Shown here in pieces: positions 35,133-43,452 of a DNA stretch of 64,000 bases (positions are counted from its first letter, which is position 1; the number at the start of each line of letters is the position of its first letter). The DNA is taken from positions 116,879 through 180,878 of the forward strand of contig CAJTHL010000007.1 in assembly GCA_910576205.1 (NCBI GenBank), read 5' to 3'. The position numbers and the translations under genes are program-made. The DNA is from Clostridia bacterium. Lineage in GTDB: Bacteria; Bacillota; Clostridia; Lachnospirales; Lachnospiraceae. The notes under the pieces were generated by a model. It did not search any database, was not told the DNA's origin, and saw only the letters and a program-made list of their open reading frames with translations.

Positions 35133-35618
35133 TTATAAGGCAACAATAGCGTCTGTGCTTGAGTCAGTAGTTTCTGTTTTACCGTTATGAGTAACGGAAT
35201 GGACTCCACGGAGACTATAATAATACCCACTTGTAACACGAATGCCTGTTTCATAACCTGAAACAAATAAGTCATTTTTGCTACTGTAATGATATGTTCC
35301 AATAGTCCCATAAGTATTATTATTAGAACTTTCATCCAAATACAACGCCACTTTCAGCGTATCACAAATCTGAGTTGCAGTTGTCCTTCCAGAAATACTT
35401 ACTTTCCCAACCCCGTCTTGCTTTATTTTCCCCGTGCCAACAGCAAGATAAGTACCTCTTGCAACCGCATACCAGGTATCTTCAGCTTCAGTTTCTGTAA
35501 CTTTCTTCTCATGATACACTGCTATTTCTTCTGCTTGTACAGGAAATGCTATTGCAAAAATCGATAGTATCATTAAAGGTAAGCTTAAAACCATTGAGAA
35601 AATTTTCTTATGTCTCAT
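35133..35618 (-). CDS. Secreted DUF6147-like protein
   Basis: A 161-residue exported protein. A signal peptide with a hydrophobic core (residues 7-27) ends near FPVQAEE. The mature part shows the pattern I remember for DUF6147: ARGTYLAVGTGKI, SISGRTTATQICDTLKVALY, and SGYYYSLRGVHSVTHNGKTE close to the C-terminus. The ATG at 35618 follows a strong AAAGGAGG site. Function unknown. It has its own promoter overlapping a palindrome, and stands just downstream of an anti-sigma-like gene. Confidence 0.75.
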   Translation of the reverse strand: MRHKKIFSMVLSLPLMILSIFAIAFPVQAEEIAVYHEKKVTETEAEDTWYAVARGTYLAVGTGKIKQDGVGKVSISGRTTATQICDTLKVALYLDESSNNNTYGTIGTYHYSSKNDLFVSGYETGIRVTSGYYYSLRGVHSVTHNGKTETTDSSTDAIVAL

Positions 35619-35640
35619 ATCTCCTCCTTTCAACATTTTT

Positions 35641-35654
35641 TATAAGCGCTTATA
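35641..35654. promoter_or_regulatory. Palindromic operator at the DUF6147-like promoter
   Basis: TATAAGCGCTTATA is a perfect 14-bp palindrome that overlaps the -10 of the promoter. Its TAAGCGCTTA core recurs in the same place in copy A (33297-33306), where the neighbouring sequence has diverged. A repressor site is the simplest reading; the binding protein is not known. Confidence 0.6.
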
Positions 35655-35679
35655 TAAAAAAAACGATTCAGATAAGCAA
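35651..35679 (-). promoter_or_regulatory. Promoter of the DUF6147-like gene
   Basis: Minus-strand TTGCTT (35674-35679) and TATATA (35651-35656) with a 17-bp spacer, 33 bp before the start codon at 35618. Confidence 0.55.
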
Positions 35680-35681
35680 TA

Positions 35682-36518
35682 TCACGTATTTTTTATATAA
35701 ATTTCTTCAATAATTTTTAAAAACTCTCGCAGTTCTATATTTCCATATACAGCGTAAAACACATTATCATATGAAATTTCTGACAAGAGGATTTCCTCCC
35801 CATCTTTATTCTTTGCCTTTATTATCTCTATTTCTTTATCTAGAATAAAGTTCTCTGCCGTTTCTACAACCTCACCATTACCATCTGATTTAATATAACT
35901 CTTTGATTCTAAATAATCACGGCTTATATATATTGAAATCATTTGCTCTTTATATCGAAGATATATTGTAGCTTCACCTAAATCTTCAAGAATTTCAACA
36001 CCATATAATTCTGAGGCCTGTGGTTTATACCCTAACCTCAAAGATAATATTCCAAGTTTATCATTAATCTCCTGGTAAATCTCCTCCTCCTCAACTTCCC
36101 TCTCAATCCTCACATCATTATTAACCTTAATTACAACTTCTCCATCCCTATGCTCCACAACCGCCTCTGGCGTATACACTTTCTTGCCTACAGTTCCAAA
36201 TTCCACGGCAAGCAGAAGTACCAGTATTGCTGCCAGTACGCCCAGTATCTTCCAGCGGATTTTTCCATGTCTTTTGGGGCGGCCGGGTATTTTTCCCTCT
36301 GCAACGTTTTCCATGCTCCAGGCAGGCATTGTTTCCAGAGGGGCTTCTTTGGCCGCCTTCTTCCGCTCCTCTATCCGCTCCATCAAACGGGCGAATTCAG
36401 CCTCCTCGTCCTCCTCCGGCATAGCTTCTATATGTGTAAGGGCCTGTTGCTCCAGGTAGGCAGCTTCCGCCTCCAGATCACGGTCCCATGGTTTATTCTC
36501 TGTTCTTTTTTGCAACAT
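35682..36518 (-). CDS. Anti-sigma-like single-pass membrane protein
   Basis: A 278-residue protein with a charged N-terminal cytoplasmic part (1-92), one transmembrane helix (about 92-112) and an extracytoplasmic domain rich in acidic and beta-prone sequence. This layout is that of anti-sigma factors that partner ECF sigma factors, although no zinc motif or named domain is certain. An ECF sigma gene lies 1.3 kb upstream in the same orientation, separated by murG on the other strand. AAGGAGA precedes the start. Confidence 0.5.
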   Translation of the reverse strand: MLQKRTENKPWDRDLEAEAAYLEQQALTHIEAMPEEDEEAEFARLMERIEERKKAAKEAPLETMPAWSMENVAEGKIPGRPKRHGKIRWKILGVLAAILVLLLAVEFGTVGKKVYTPEAVVEHRDGEVVIKVNNDVRIEREVEEEEIYQEINDKLGILSLRLGYKPQASELYGVEILEDLGEATIYLRYKEQMISIYISRDYLESKSYIKSDGNGEVVETAENFILDKEIEIIKAKNKDGEEILLSEISYDNVFYAVYGNIELREFLKIIEEIYIKNT

Positions 36519-36687
36519 TCTGGTCTCCTTATCATTTATACCTTAAACAAATACTGTTTTTAAACACTGCGACAACAAATAATTGACAGATGCCTTCCAA
36601 CCTATCATAATGAATAATAACTCCAATCCAGCTATAAAAAAAGAAAAAATTCATATCATAACTATATGCAGGAGGTTTTCTATAATA

Positions 36688-37755
36688 ATGAAACGAATCA
36701 TATTAACGGGAGGCGGTACAGCCGGCCATGTAACGCCCAATATGGCGTTGATTCCCAGCCTGAAAAAACTGGGCTACGATATTCATTATGTCGGTTCTCA
36801 TACGGGAATCGAAAAAAAACTAATTGAGGAGATGGGCATCCCCTATCATGGCGTCTCCTCCGGAAAATTCCGCCGCTATTTTGATCCCAAAAACTTTACC
36901 GACCCCTTTCGCGTTCTGAAGGGTTATAAAGAATCCCGGGCTTTGATGAAAGAATTAAAACCCGATGTTTTGTTTTCCAAAGGCGGTTTTGTGTCCGTGC
37001 CAGTCGTACTTGCAGCCAGACATTTCCACATCCCGGCGGTTATCCATGAATCCGACATGACCCCCGGGCTGGCCAACAAACTGTCAATACCCTCAGCCTC
37101 TAAAATATGTTGTAATTTCCCGGAAACCATCCCCCTTCTTCCTAAGGGAAAAGCTGTTCTCACCGGCTCTCCGATCCGCCAGGAGCTTTTGACCGGAAAC
37201 CGGTTATCCGCTCTGTCCTTTACCGGGCTTAGTGCAAATAAACCTGTAATTCTTGTTATGGGAGGCAGCCTTGGCGCGGTCGCAGTAAATAATGCCATCC
37301 GCTCCATTCTGCCAAAGCTTCTTACCCGGTTCCAGGTGGTTCATCTGTGCGGGAAAGGAAAGACAGATATTTCCCTGTCCCAGACCCCGGGCTATGTACA
37401 ATATGAATATATCAAAAGCGAGCTGCGGGATTTATTTGCCCTTGCCGATATTGTGGTATCACGGGCAGGTGCAAACGCCATCTGTGAGCTCCTGGCTCTC
37501 AAAAAGCCAAATCTGCTGATTCCCCTCTCCGCAGCCGCCAGCCGCGGCGACCAGATTCTCAACGCCCGTTCTTTTGAACGCCAGGGATTTTCCCTTGTAC
37601 TGGAAGAGGAATCCATTACAGACGATTTACTTTATGATACCATATTTGAGCTTTATGAAAACCGTGCCTCCTACGCAAAAGCCATGGAGGGAAGCAGTCA
37701 GTCCAACGCCATTGACACCATTGTAACCCTTATTGAGGAACAAGTCCACAAATAA
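36688..37755 (+). CDS. murG: UDP-GlcNAc:undecaprenyl-PP-MurNAc-pentapeptide transferase MurG
   Basis: Makes lipid II from lipid I at the cytoplasmic membrane face. The 355 residues show ILTGGGTAGHVTPNMAL, VIHESDMTPGLANKL, VMGGSLGAVAVNNA and the UDP-GlcNAc site VVSRAGANAICELLAL. The start is placed at the ATG at 36688, 12 bases after GGAGG, because upstream in-frame ATGs have no homology. It is monocistronic with its own terminator and away from a division and cell wall cluster. Confidence 0.94.
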   Translation: MKRIILTGGGTAGHVTPNMALIPSLKKLGYDIHYVGSHTGIEKKLIEEMGIPYHGVSSGKFRRYFDPKNFTDPFRVLKGYKESRALMKELKPDVLFSKGGFVSVPVVLAARHFHIPAVIHESDMTPGLANKLSIPSASKICCNFPETIPLLPKGKAVLTGSPIRQELLTGNRLSALSFTGLSANKPVILVMGGSLGAVAVNNAIRSILPKLLTRFQVVHLCGKGKTDISLSQTPGYVQYEYIKSELRDLFALADIVVSRAGANAICELLALKKPNLLIPLSAAASRGDQILNARSFERQGFSLVLEEESITDDLLYDTIFELYENRASYAKAMEGSSQSNAIDTIVTLIEEQVHK

Positions 37756-37776
37756 AAAATATCCAGGGAAACCGAA

Positions 37777-37811
37777 AAGGGGGCTGTCCAGTCCATGACC
37801 GCTCCCTTTTT
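37777..37811 (+). terminator. Terminator after murG
   Basis: Stem AAGGGGGC/GCTCCCTT (8 bp, one G-T) followed by a T-run, 22 bp after the murG stop codon. Confidence 0.75.
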
Positions 37812-37853
37812 CTTAACTAAGGAGACATTTCCCTTAAAACCCCCTATCCGCTC

Positions 37854-38390
37854 TCACAAATCACGATATTCATCCCCGAAATTTGCTACCAGCCAGTCTT
37901 TGGCACGTTTTAAATATCCGTCCACCGTAGTAAGCGCAATTCCGTATTCCTCAGCAACCTTCTTTCTGGGAACATTCATGCATTTTACCAGAACCACCAT
38001 GTCATACCATACGGGGTTCTTTTCTCTCAATCTGGAAAGGGCTGTCTCAAATAATTCACGTTCTCCCATCCTTTTCAGATAGTCATCCACTTCGTTACTT
38101 ACCGGCATCATCCTGACCAGCTCCTCCGATTCCGGAAGGCCTACAACTTCTCTGTACTTTCCGCCTTTCTTCAACATATCCTTTGCAATATTCGCCGCCA
38201 CTACAATAAGCCAAGATTTTATCTTTTCCTCTGGCATGTAACCTTCAAAATCATAAAGACGAATAAAAGTTTCCTGGCAGATATCCTGGGCCACATTGTA
38301 GTCATGAATATGGTCATACGCTATTTTCTTGATAAGTTTATGGTACTTTAAATAAATTTCCTTAAAGTTTTCTCTTTCGTAATCCATCAT
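37854..38390 (-). CDS. ECF-type RNA polymerase sigma factor
   Basis: A 178-residue sigma-70 family protein with region 2 (YDHIHDYNVAQDICQETFIR, then KIKSWLIVVAANIAKDML) and region 4 (VPRKKVAEEYGIALTTVDGY followed by LKRAKDWL). It directs RNA polymerase to a dedicated promoter set that is not evident here. The start lies just after the stop of the HIT gene, so the two are coupled. The anti-sigma-like gene at 35682-36518 may be its partner. Confidence 0.88.
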   Translation of the reverse strand: MMDYERENFKEIYLKYHKLIKKIAYDHIHDYNVAQDICQETFIRLYDFEGYMPEEKIKSWLIVVAANIAKDMLKKGGKYREVVGLPESEELVRMMPVSNEVDDYLKRMGERELFETALSRLREKNPVWYDMVVLVKCMNVPRKKVAEEYGIALTTVDGYLKRAKDWLVANFGDEYRDL

Positions 38391-38393
38391 TTC

Positions 38394-38804
38394 TTATACT
38401 CTTAATTCTTCTGCCAGTCTCCGCAGCCCCTCTGCATCTGCTGTTCCCGGATTCCAACAAATTCCCGCTGTATCTCCTTTATACCTGGGGATCAGATGTA
38501 AATGGAAATGAAATACGGTCTGTCCAGCCACAGCCCCATTGTTCTGCATTATATTAAACCCGTCACAGTGCAGAATCTCTGTCATATGGACTGCCAGCTT
38601 CTTCGCCAGGACAAAAATTCTGCTGCAAAGCGCATCATCCAATTCATAAATATTTGCATAATGCTCCTTGGGAACAATCAAGGCATGCCCCTTTGCAGCA
38701 GGGCCCAGGTCTAAAAACACGCGAAAATCCTCATCTTCATAGATTGTAGAAGATGGGATTTCCCCATTGGCAATTTTACAGAATATACAGTTGGAATTTT
38801 TCAT
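38394..38804 (-). CDS. HIT family (histidine triad) nucleotide-binding protein
   Basis: A 136-residue HIT hydrolase of nucleoside phosphoramidate type. It opens CIFCKIANGEIPSSTIYED, with the two Cys of the zinc site. The catalytic triad is in TVFHFHLHLIPRY. The family cleaves AMP-linked substrates; the physiological substrate is not known. It is followed at once by the sigma factor gene. Confidence 0.93.
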   Translation of the reverse strand: MKNSNCIFCKIANGEIPSSTIYEDEDFRVFLDLGPAAKGHALIVPKEHYANIYELDDALCSRIFVLAKKLAVHMTEILHCDGFNIMQNNGAVAGQTVFHFHLHLIPRYKGDTAGICWNPGTADAEGLRRLAEELRV

Positions 38805-38852
38805 TTTTCTTATCCTTTCCTACTATTTTTCCCTCTTTTCCATGCGTTTTTC

Positions 38853-38862
38853 TGTCGAAAAA
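38853..38862 (+). promoter_or_regulatory. Spo0A-box-like site
   Basis: TGTCGAAAAA matches the 0A box (core TGTCGAA), in the 126-bp divergent gap between the HIT gene and the histidine kinase. Downstream TTGCCA/TAAACT with 17-bp spacing could be the kinase promoter. A single short match, so treat as a candidate. Confidence 0.4.
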
Positions 38863-38930
38863 TGTAGATTGTTTTTATTTGCCATTTTCTGGAAGTCATG
38901 GTAAACTTTAGAGAAGGAGAGATATAAAAC

Positions 38931-39593
38931 ATGGACAACTCAGAAACTTTTACGATTTCCAAAATTGTACATGAAATACGCAATCCACTTACGCTGATTA
39001 ACAGCTCTCTTCAGTTAATCCAGCAGCTCCACCCAGAGGTAAAGGATTTCCAATTCTGGACACAAACATTAGAGGACGTGTCCTACCTGGGAGTCCTTCT
39101 GGATGATCTGGCTTCCTATAATGATGACAGGCGCTTTTTCCGTTGCGAAGTGGACATCCGTCAGCTTGCTCTTTCCCTGGAAGAAAGCCTGCAGCCTTAT
39201 TTACTGGAAACGCACAAGCATTTTTCCCTCCATGTTCCAAACCAGTTGCCTTCTGTCTTCGGCAACACGATAAAATTGAAACAGGCATTTCTGAATATTT
39301 TGAAAAATGCATGCGAAGCAACCGGAGATGAAGGCCGTATTACCATGTCCGTCCGCAAATATTTAAGCGATATTATAATTTTAATCACCGACGATGGATG
39401 CGGAATGAATAATGAATGTCTTGAAACCCTGTTCACCCCCTTTGTCACTCACAAGACAAACGGAAGCGGACTCGGCCTGGCACTCACAAAGAAAATCATT
39501 GACGCACACCATGGTCAGATTGATGTCACGTCTGTACTCGGTAAAGGAACCACCTTTACGATTACGCTACCCCATATGAACATTCTAGTATAA
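38931..39593 (+). CDS. Sensor-less soluble histidine kinase
   Basis: A 220-residue kinase consisting only of HisKA (H14 in VHEIRNPLTLINSSL) and HATPase_c (N box NILKNACEATGD, G1 TDDGCGMNN, G2 GSGLGLALTKKI). It has no transmembrane or input domain and no adjacent response regulator. Such orphan kinases in Clostridia often phosphorylate Spo0A; a 0A-like box upstream fits, but this is inference. GGAGAG precedes the ATG. Confidence 0.9.
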   Translation: MDNSETFTISKIVHEIRNPLTLINSSLQLIQQLHPEVKDFQFWTQTLEDVSYLGVLLDDLASYNDDRRFFRCEVDIRQLALSLEESLQPYLLETHKHFSLHVPNQLPSVFGNTIKLKQAFLNILKNACEATGDEGRITMSVRKYLSDIIILITDDGCGMNNECLETLFTPFVTHKTNGSGLGLALTKKIIDAHHGQIDVTSVLGKGTTFTITLPHMNILV

Positions 39594-39689
39594 GATTCCG
39601 GCTTTTTCAAGATACTTTTATAAAAATTACTATTTTTGATGTGATTTCTCACTATTTTGTCTGGTGAGAATGGGATTGAGCTTATAGAA

Positions 39690-39977
39690 TTATAAATATG
39701 GTGCGTCTTTCATTGATCCTGTCATACAGACGGTCGGCCAGCTGCATGTTTTGTCCGCCTTATAGTCATTTTCAATAGTCACCATGGGCAGCTCCACATT
39801 CATAATCTCACAGACTGTCCCGGCGTTCCGCATCCGGTACGCGATATCCACACCGGCCGCCAGATCGCCCTCATAAATCTCCAACTCTATATCCTCATAT
39901 TTCCCGGCAATATCCGCTATAACCTTATTCAGAGAGGCATAAGGCGTAATGGCCAGAATTCTGCACTTCTTTTTCAT
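39690..39977 (-). pseudogene. PrpR_N-domain regulator fragment
   Basis: A 95-residue frame whose first half (CRILAITPYASLNKVIADIA, IELEIYEGDLAAGVDIAYRM) resembles the start of the PrpR N-terminal sensor domain found in propionate-type regulators. The rest of the protein (remaining sensor, HTH or kinase part) is missing, and the second half does not fit the domain. Probably a remnant; a short functional protein cannot be excluded. Confidence 0.5.
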
Positions 39978-40041
39978 GGATTTCTCCTGCTTTTGTTATT
40001 TTCAAACCGCTGCGGTATTTCTCCCGGCGTTTACTGGCCCG

Positions 40042-40617
40042 CTATTTGAGAATGAGTTTCAGCAACGGATTGTTCACAAACAGCCAGGTAAGCGCTCCGC
40101 TGTCGGCAATCATGCCCAGAGCCTTGTCTCCCCAGGTACTGGTGGCAAACGCGCCGATTACCAGAAATACCACCCAGACCAAAAAGAGCCCCTCCAGAAA
40201 GCCTGCTCCCGCTCCCAGAATCCGGTTAATTCCATGCAACAGAGGAAGGCTGGCCGCAATGTGAAGCGCCCAGGCTGCCCCGTGTACTACCACGCTGACC
40301 AGGATAAATGTCACCACAAAAGCCACAAGCTGCAACAGTCTGTCCGCCACAAATTCCACAGCCATATCCTCCAGCCCCATAATCCGCAGCATCTGCATCA
40401 TTTCCATGTCGCTCTCCGTCATGCCGTTTTGCAGCACCGTATATACCGCCGTGTGTTCCTTTAATGCCTCTGTAATATAAGGCACGGTAATGGTAACCAG
40501 CCCCAGGGTCAGCGCCCAGGCCACAAGCCCCACAAGCTTCCTTATCAGTCCCTTCCGGTATCCGTCCCAGGTAAAAAGGAGCATGGCGCCCAGTACTCCA
40601 AGCAATAATCCGTTCAT
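40042..40617 (-). CDS. CvpA family membrane protein
   Basis: A 191-residue protein with four hydrophobic helices and the CvpA pattern (GYRKGLIRKLVGLVAWALTL, NRILGAGAGFLEGLFLVWVV). The family is linked to colicin V export in E. coli, but its general role is unclear. It ends a three-gene minus-strand group with the DUF5711 and LysM genes, 11 bp after the former. Confidence 0.88.
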   Translation of the reverse strand: MNGLLLGVLGAMLLFTWDGYRKGLIRKLVGLVAWALTLGLVTITVPYITEALKEHTAVYTVLQNGMTESDMEMMQMLRIMGLEDMAVEFVADRLLQLVAFVVTFILVSVVVHGAAWALHIAASLPLLHGINRILGAGAGFLEGLFLVWVVFLVIGAFATSTWGDKALGMIADSGALTWLFVNNPLLKLILK

Positions 40618-40628
40618 ATTCTTCTGCC

Positions 40629-41816
40629 TCAGCTCAATTTTAGTTGGTCAGTTTTCTGTGGATAAACCGCCACAAAGCGCCGCCCTTTAAGGGCGTAAAA
40701 GTTCACCAGGGTATCCGTGAAAGTTCCCTGATAGCGCAGCACGCCTTTCATACTGTAGATGGCGCACTCGTTTTCGTTGTAAATGACAACGCAATCCTTT
40801 GCCAGCTTAATCTGGGAATATTTCAAGTCAAAAGACTGTTCCAGCACCAGGTTTCCCTTCCTGTCAAAAATCTTCAGGAGATAAGGGATCTCCCCCTCCT
40901 GCTCATAAACCAGACCAAATCTGCTCTCTCCAAAGCAGACGCTCTGAATTTCCCCTTCCATGGTGCCGTCCACGGTCTCCTCGGGAATTTCCGCCCCCTC
41001 AAATACATAAAAACCGGTTTCCCCCACAGCCACACAGGTATCCTCCGACAGGTAGCACACCCTGGGCACCAGAATCCCCTCGTAAAGCCTGGAAGCCACA
41101 ATCTTGTCCACAAAGTTGGCTCCCACGGCCCCCAGATTGTAGAATACTACGCAGGTATTGGACATCCCTCCGGCCACCTGCAGAAATGACACCGCAAGCT
41201 TGCTTCCGTCCGGCGCCATGGACAGGGACATGGGCTGCCCGGTCTCCGCCAGATTACAGCGGGCGTCCAGCAGCTTCTCCCCATCCTGGTCATACAGGTA
41301 AATCCAGGAAACGCTGCTGTCCTCCAAAATTACCGCCGTGACGCCCTCTCTCGAAATCGTTACCTGCTGAATGGGAAGCAGAGTATTTACCTGTCCCTTC
41401 AAGCCGGACTCATCAAAGATATACAGTTCATTTCCGCCCTGGTCAGCCACAGCCACTGCAGAACCGCAGATGGCCAGAATGGGGTCCTGCATATTATAGG
41501 TCTGGCTCCAGATCATCTCATGGCTCAGAGTTACGCAGGAAACGCCGTCCTTACTGTACCGCAGCAGGCGGTCGTTGTATTCCACATAGCGGGTACTGAT
41601 AGTATCTGCGTGTTCCACGCTGCTTATTACTTCCAAGGTGTCATAATTTTTATTGGACAGATACCTGCTGACCCCTATAGCAATTCCTACAGCCACAAGA
41701 ATACACACCAAAAACCGCCCCCCAATACCCAGCCGGTGCAGGAGCAGCTTCCGTGTGTATTCTTTCATGCCGCTATGTTCTGTTTTTTTATTCTCAAATG
41801 GTGTAATTTTTGGCAT
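40629..41816 (-). CDS. DUF5711 family membrane-anchored protein
   Basis: A 395-residue protein with a short cytoplasmic N-terminus, one transmembrane helix (about 31-51) and a long extracytoplasmic part made of repeated beta-strand units (LAICGSAVAVADQGGNELYI, VLEQSFDLKYSQIKLAKDCV) that look like a beta-propeller. This fits DUF5711, common in Lachnospiraceae. Function unknown. It sits between the LysM protein and cvpA. Confidence 0.8.
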   Translation of the reverse strand: MPKITPFENKKTEHSGMKEYTRKLLLHRLGIGGRFLVCILVAVGIAIGVSRYLSNKNYDTLEVISSVEHADTISTRYVEYNDRLLRYSKDGVSCVTLSHEMIWSQTYNMQDPILAICGSAVAVADQGGNELYIFDESGLKGQVNTLLPIQQVTISREGVTAVILEDSSVSWIYLYDQDGEKLLDARCNLAETGQPMSLSMAPDGSKLAVSFLQVAGGMSNTCVVFYNLGAVGANFVDKIVASRLYEGILVPRVCYLSEDTCVAVGETGFYVFEGAEIPEETVDGTMEGEIQSVCFGESRFGLVYEQEGEIPYLLKIFDRKGNLVLEQSFDLKYSQIKLAKDCVVIYNENECAIYSMKGVLRYQGTFTDTLVNFYALKGRRFVAVYPQKTDQLKLS

Positions 41817-41843
41817 CTTTCCTCTTGCCTTATATTCTCCTGT

Positions 41844-43142
41844 CTAGGGAAGTAAAATCTTGTCGCCGATAAGTATTATATCACTGTCTTGGATATGGTT
41901 CAACTGACAAATTTCCTCCACATACTTATCGCTGCCATAGATTTTCCGGCTGATGCTCCGCAGCGTGTCCCCCTTTCGGACAATATAGACCTGCGGCACA
42001 GAGGCCGCAGTCTCTTGAACCTGGATTTCCCGGGTGTCGGGCTGCGCTTCCTCCTGGGGCTGCTCCCCTTCGGGCGGCTCCTCCGTGGACGGCTCTTCCC
42101 CAGCACCTTCCTGGGGCTGTCCGTTTTCGGACGATTCTGCCTGCTCTCCCTCAGAACCCTCCGGCTGTCCGCCGTCCTCTACCAGATCCTCTGCTTCGTC
42201 CGCCGGATCGCCTCCTGCCGGATTATCCCCGGTATCACCACCATTTTCTGTGCCTTCACTTCCGGCTTCTTCCGGAAACACCTGTCCCTCTCCGGTTTTT
42301 ACCGCGCTCTCCCCTGCCACCTGCTGCCCAGGGGCCTCACCGGAAACGCCCGCCAGTCCCGTCTGCTGCTCTTCCAGGCTCTGGGTCAGATTGTTGAGGG
42401 CCATCTCCACCTGCTCCATTTTCTCATAATTGTTTATCATCGTAATGCCAATAACCAGCACCACCATAACCAGAAAGGTACTCACCCCATAGAGAAGGGT
42501 CATCACGCGCCTCTGGCTGGACTGGCTCCTCTTCTCCTGCACCATCATGCGGAAGCTTCTGGCTGCCCGGTCTGAATACTCCGCCTTTGCGTCAACACTC
42601 CTTCCATCCCGCTTTTCCAGCATATACTGCTGCATGCTTTCATTTCGCTCATAAAAAATAAAATAACCGTTCTGACGCTCCATAGAGGTTCCCTGCAAAG
42701 CAAAAAAAGCCTCCTCCCCCTCTGTGGGATCCTCCATAAACAACACCTTGTCCCATCCCGGAAAATGAGTCCGGTGGGTGCTTAAAATCTCATAATCCAC
42801 CTCCAGAGGAAAGCCCGGCACTGACAGAAACCACCCCAGTATTTCCTGCCCTTTAAAATATTTCTCTATATCCTCATAAATCTGCATCCACATCTGGTCT
42901 GTGAATACCACGCCCTCCCCGGTCTCTGCATCCGGCTCAAGCTCCATGGCGCTGCGGATAAACAGATATGGAACCCCCTCCTGTTCCTCTGCGCTTCCCA
43001 GCAGAACCGCACCTCTTGATCCGGGCATTTCCTCCTTCGCATACTGCCGGAGATATGTAACAACATAATCCTCCACATAGATTTTTCTGGCCGGTTCCGG
43101 CTCCCCCATCTGGCGGACGTTTTTAGGAATCGTGACGCTCAT
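41844..43142 (-). CDS. Membrane protein with degenerate MPN (JAMM-like) domain and LysM
   Basis: A 432-residue protein. Residues 18-150 look like an MPN/JAMM fold: GWFLSVPGF at 103-111 stands where active enzymes have GWxHSHPG, and KVLFMEDP at 132-139 matches the usual following strand, but the metal-binding His are gone. A transmembrane helix is at about 213-235, then a coiled coil and an acidic Pro/Glu/Gly-rich spacer, and a LysM domain (385-432, YIVRKGDTLRSISRKIYGSD). It probably spans the membrane and binds peptidoglycan. The ATG at 43142 follows AGGTGG. Confidence 0.75.
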   Translation of the reverse strand: MSVTIPKNVRQMGEPEPARKIYVEDYVVTYLRQYAKEEMPGSRGAVLLGSAEEQEGVPYLFIRSAMELEPDAETGEGVVFTDQMWMQIYEDIEKYFKGQEILGWFLSVPGFPLEVDYEILSTHRTHFPGWDKVLFMEDPTEGEEAFFALQGTSMERQNGYFIFYERNESMQQYMLEKRDGRSVDAKAEYSDRAARSFRMMVQEKRSQSSQRRVMTLLYGVSTFLVMVVLVIGITMINNYEKMEQVEMALNNLTQSLEEQQTGLAGVSGEAPGQQVAGESAVKTGEGQVFPEEAGSEGTENGGDTGDNPAGGDPADEAEDLVEDGGQPEGSEGEQAESSENGQPQEGAGEEPSTEEPPEGEQPQEEAQPDTREIQVQETAASVPQVYIVRKGDTLRSISRKIYGSDKYVEEICQLNHIQDSDIILIGDKILLP

Positions 43143-43452
43143 CCATACCACCTCGCTTGTCCTATTCTTCTCCGCTGGCCGGAGAACTGCTTTTAGGGAG
43201 ATGATACCATATGGAAAACGCGGTTTTTAGCAAAGAAAGTCGTCTGGGGGGTAAAATCGGATGACAGAATACGACAGAGCGGGGCTTAAAGCCCCTCTGG
43301 AGCGCCGGCCTGGATGTAAAGAGCTATCATGTTATATGGCGGTAAACCTTTACTTATACGGAAAGCCGGAAAGTCCGCTGGTTTTTGATATGCTCCCCTT
43401 ATGGCAGACAGATGAAATAATAAAACTGTCACTATAAGGAGGAGCATATTTT

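Noticed and set aside
32839..35690. CRISPR array
   Set aside because: The repeated blocks occur twice only, are long and diverged, and have no regular spacers.
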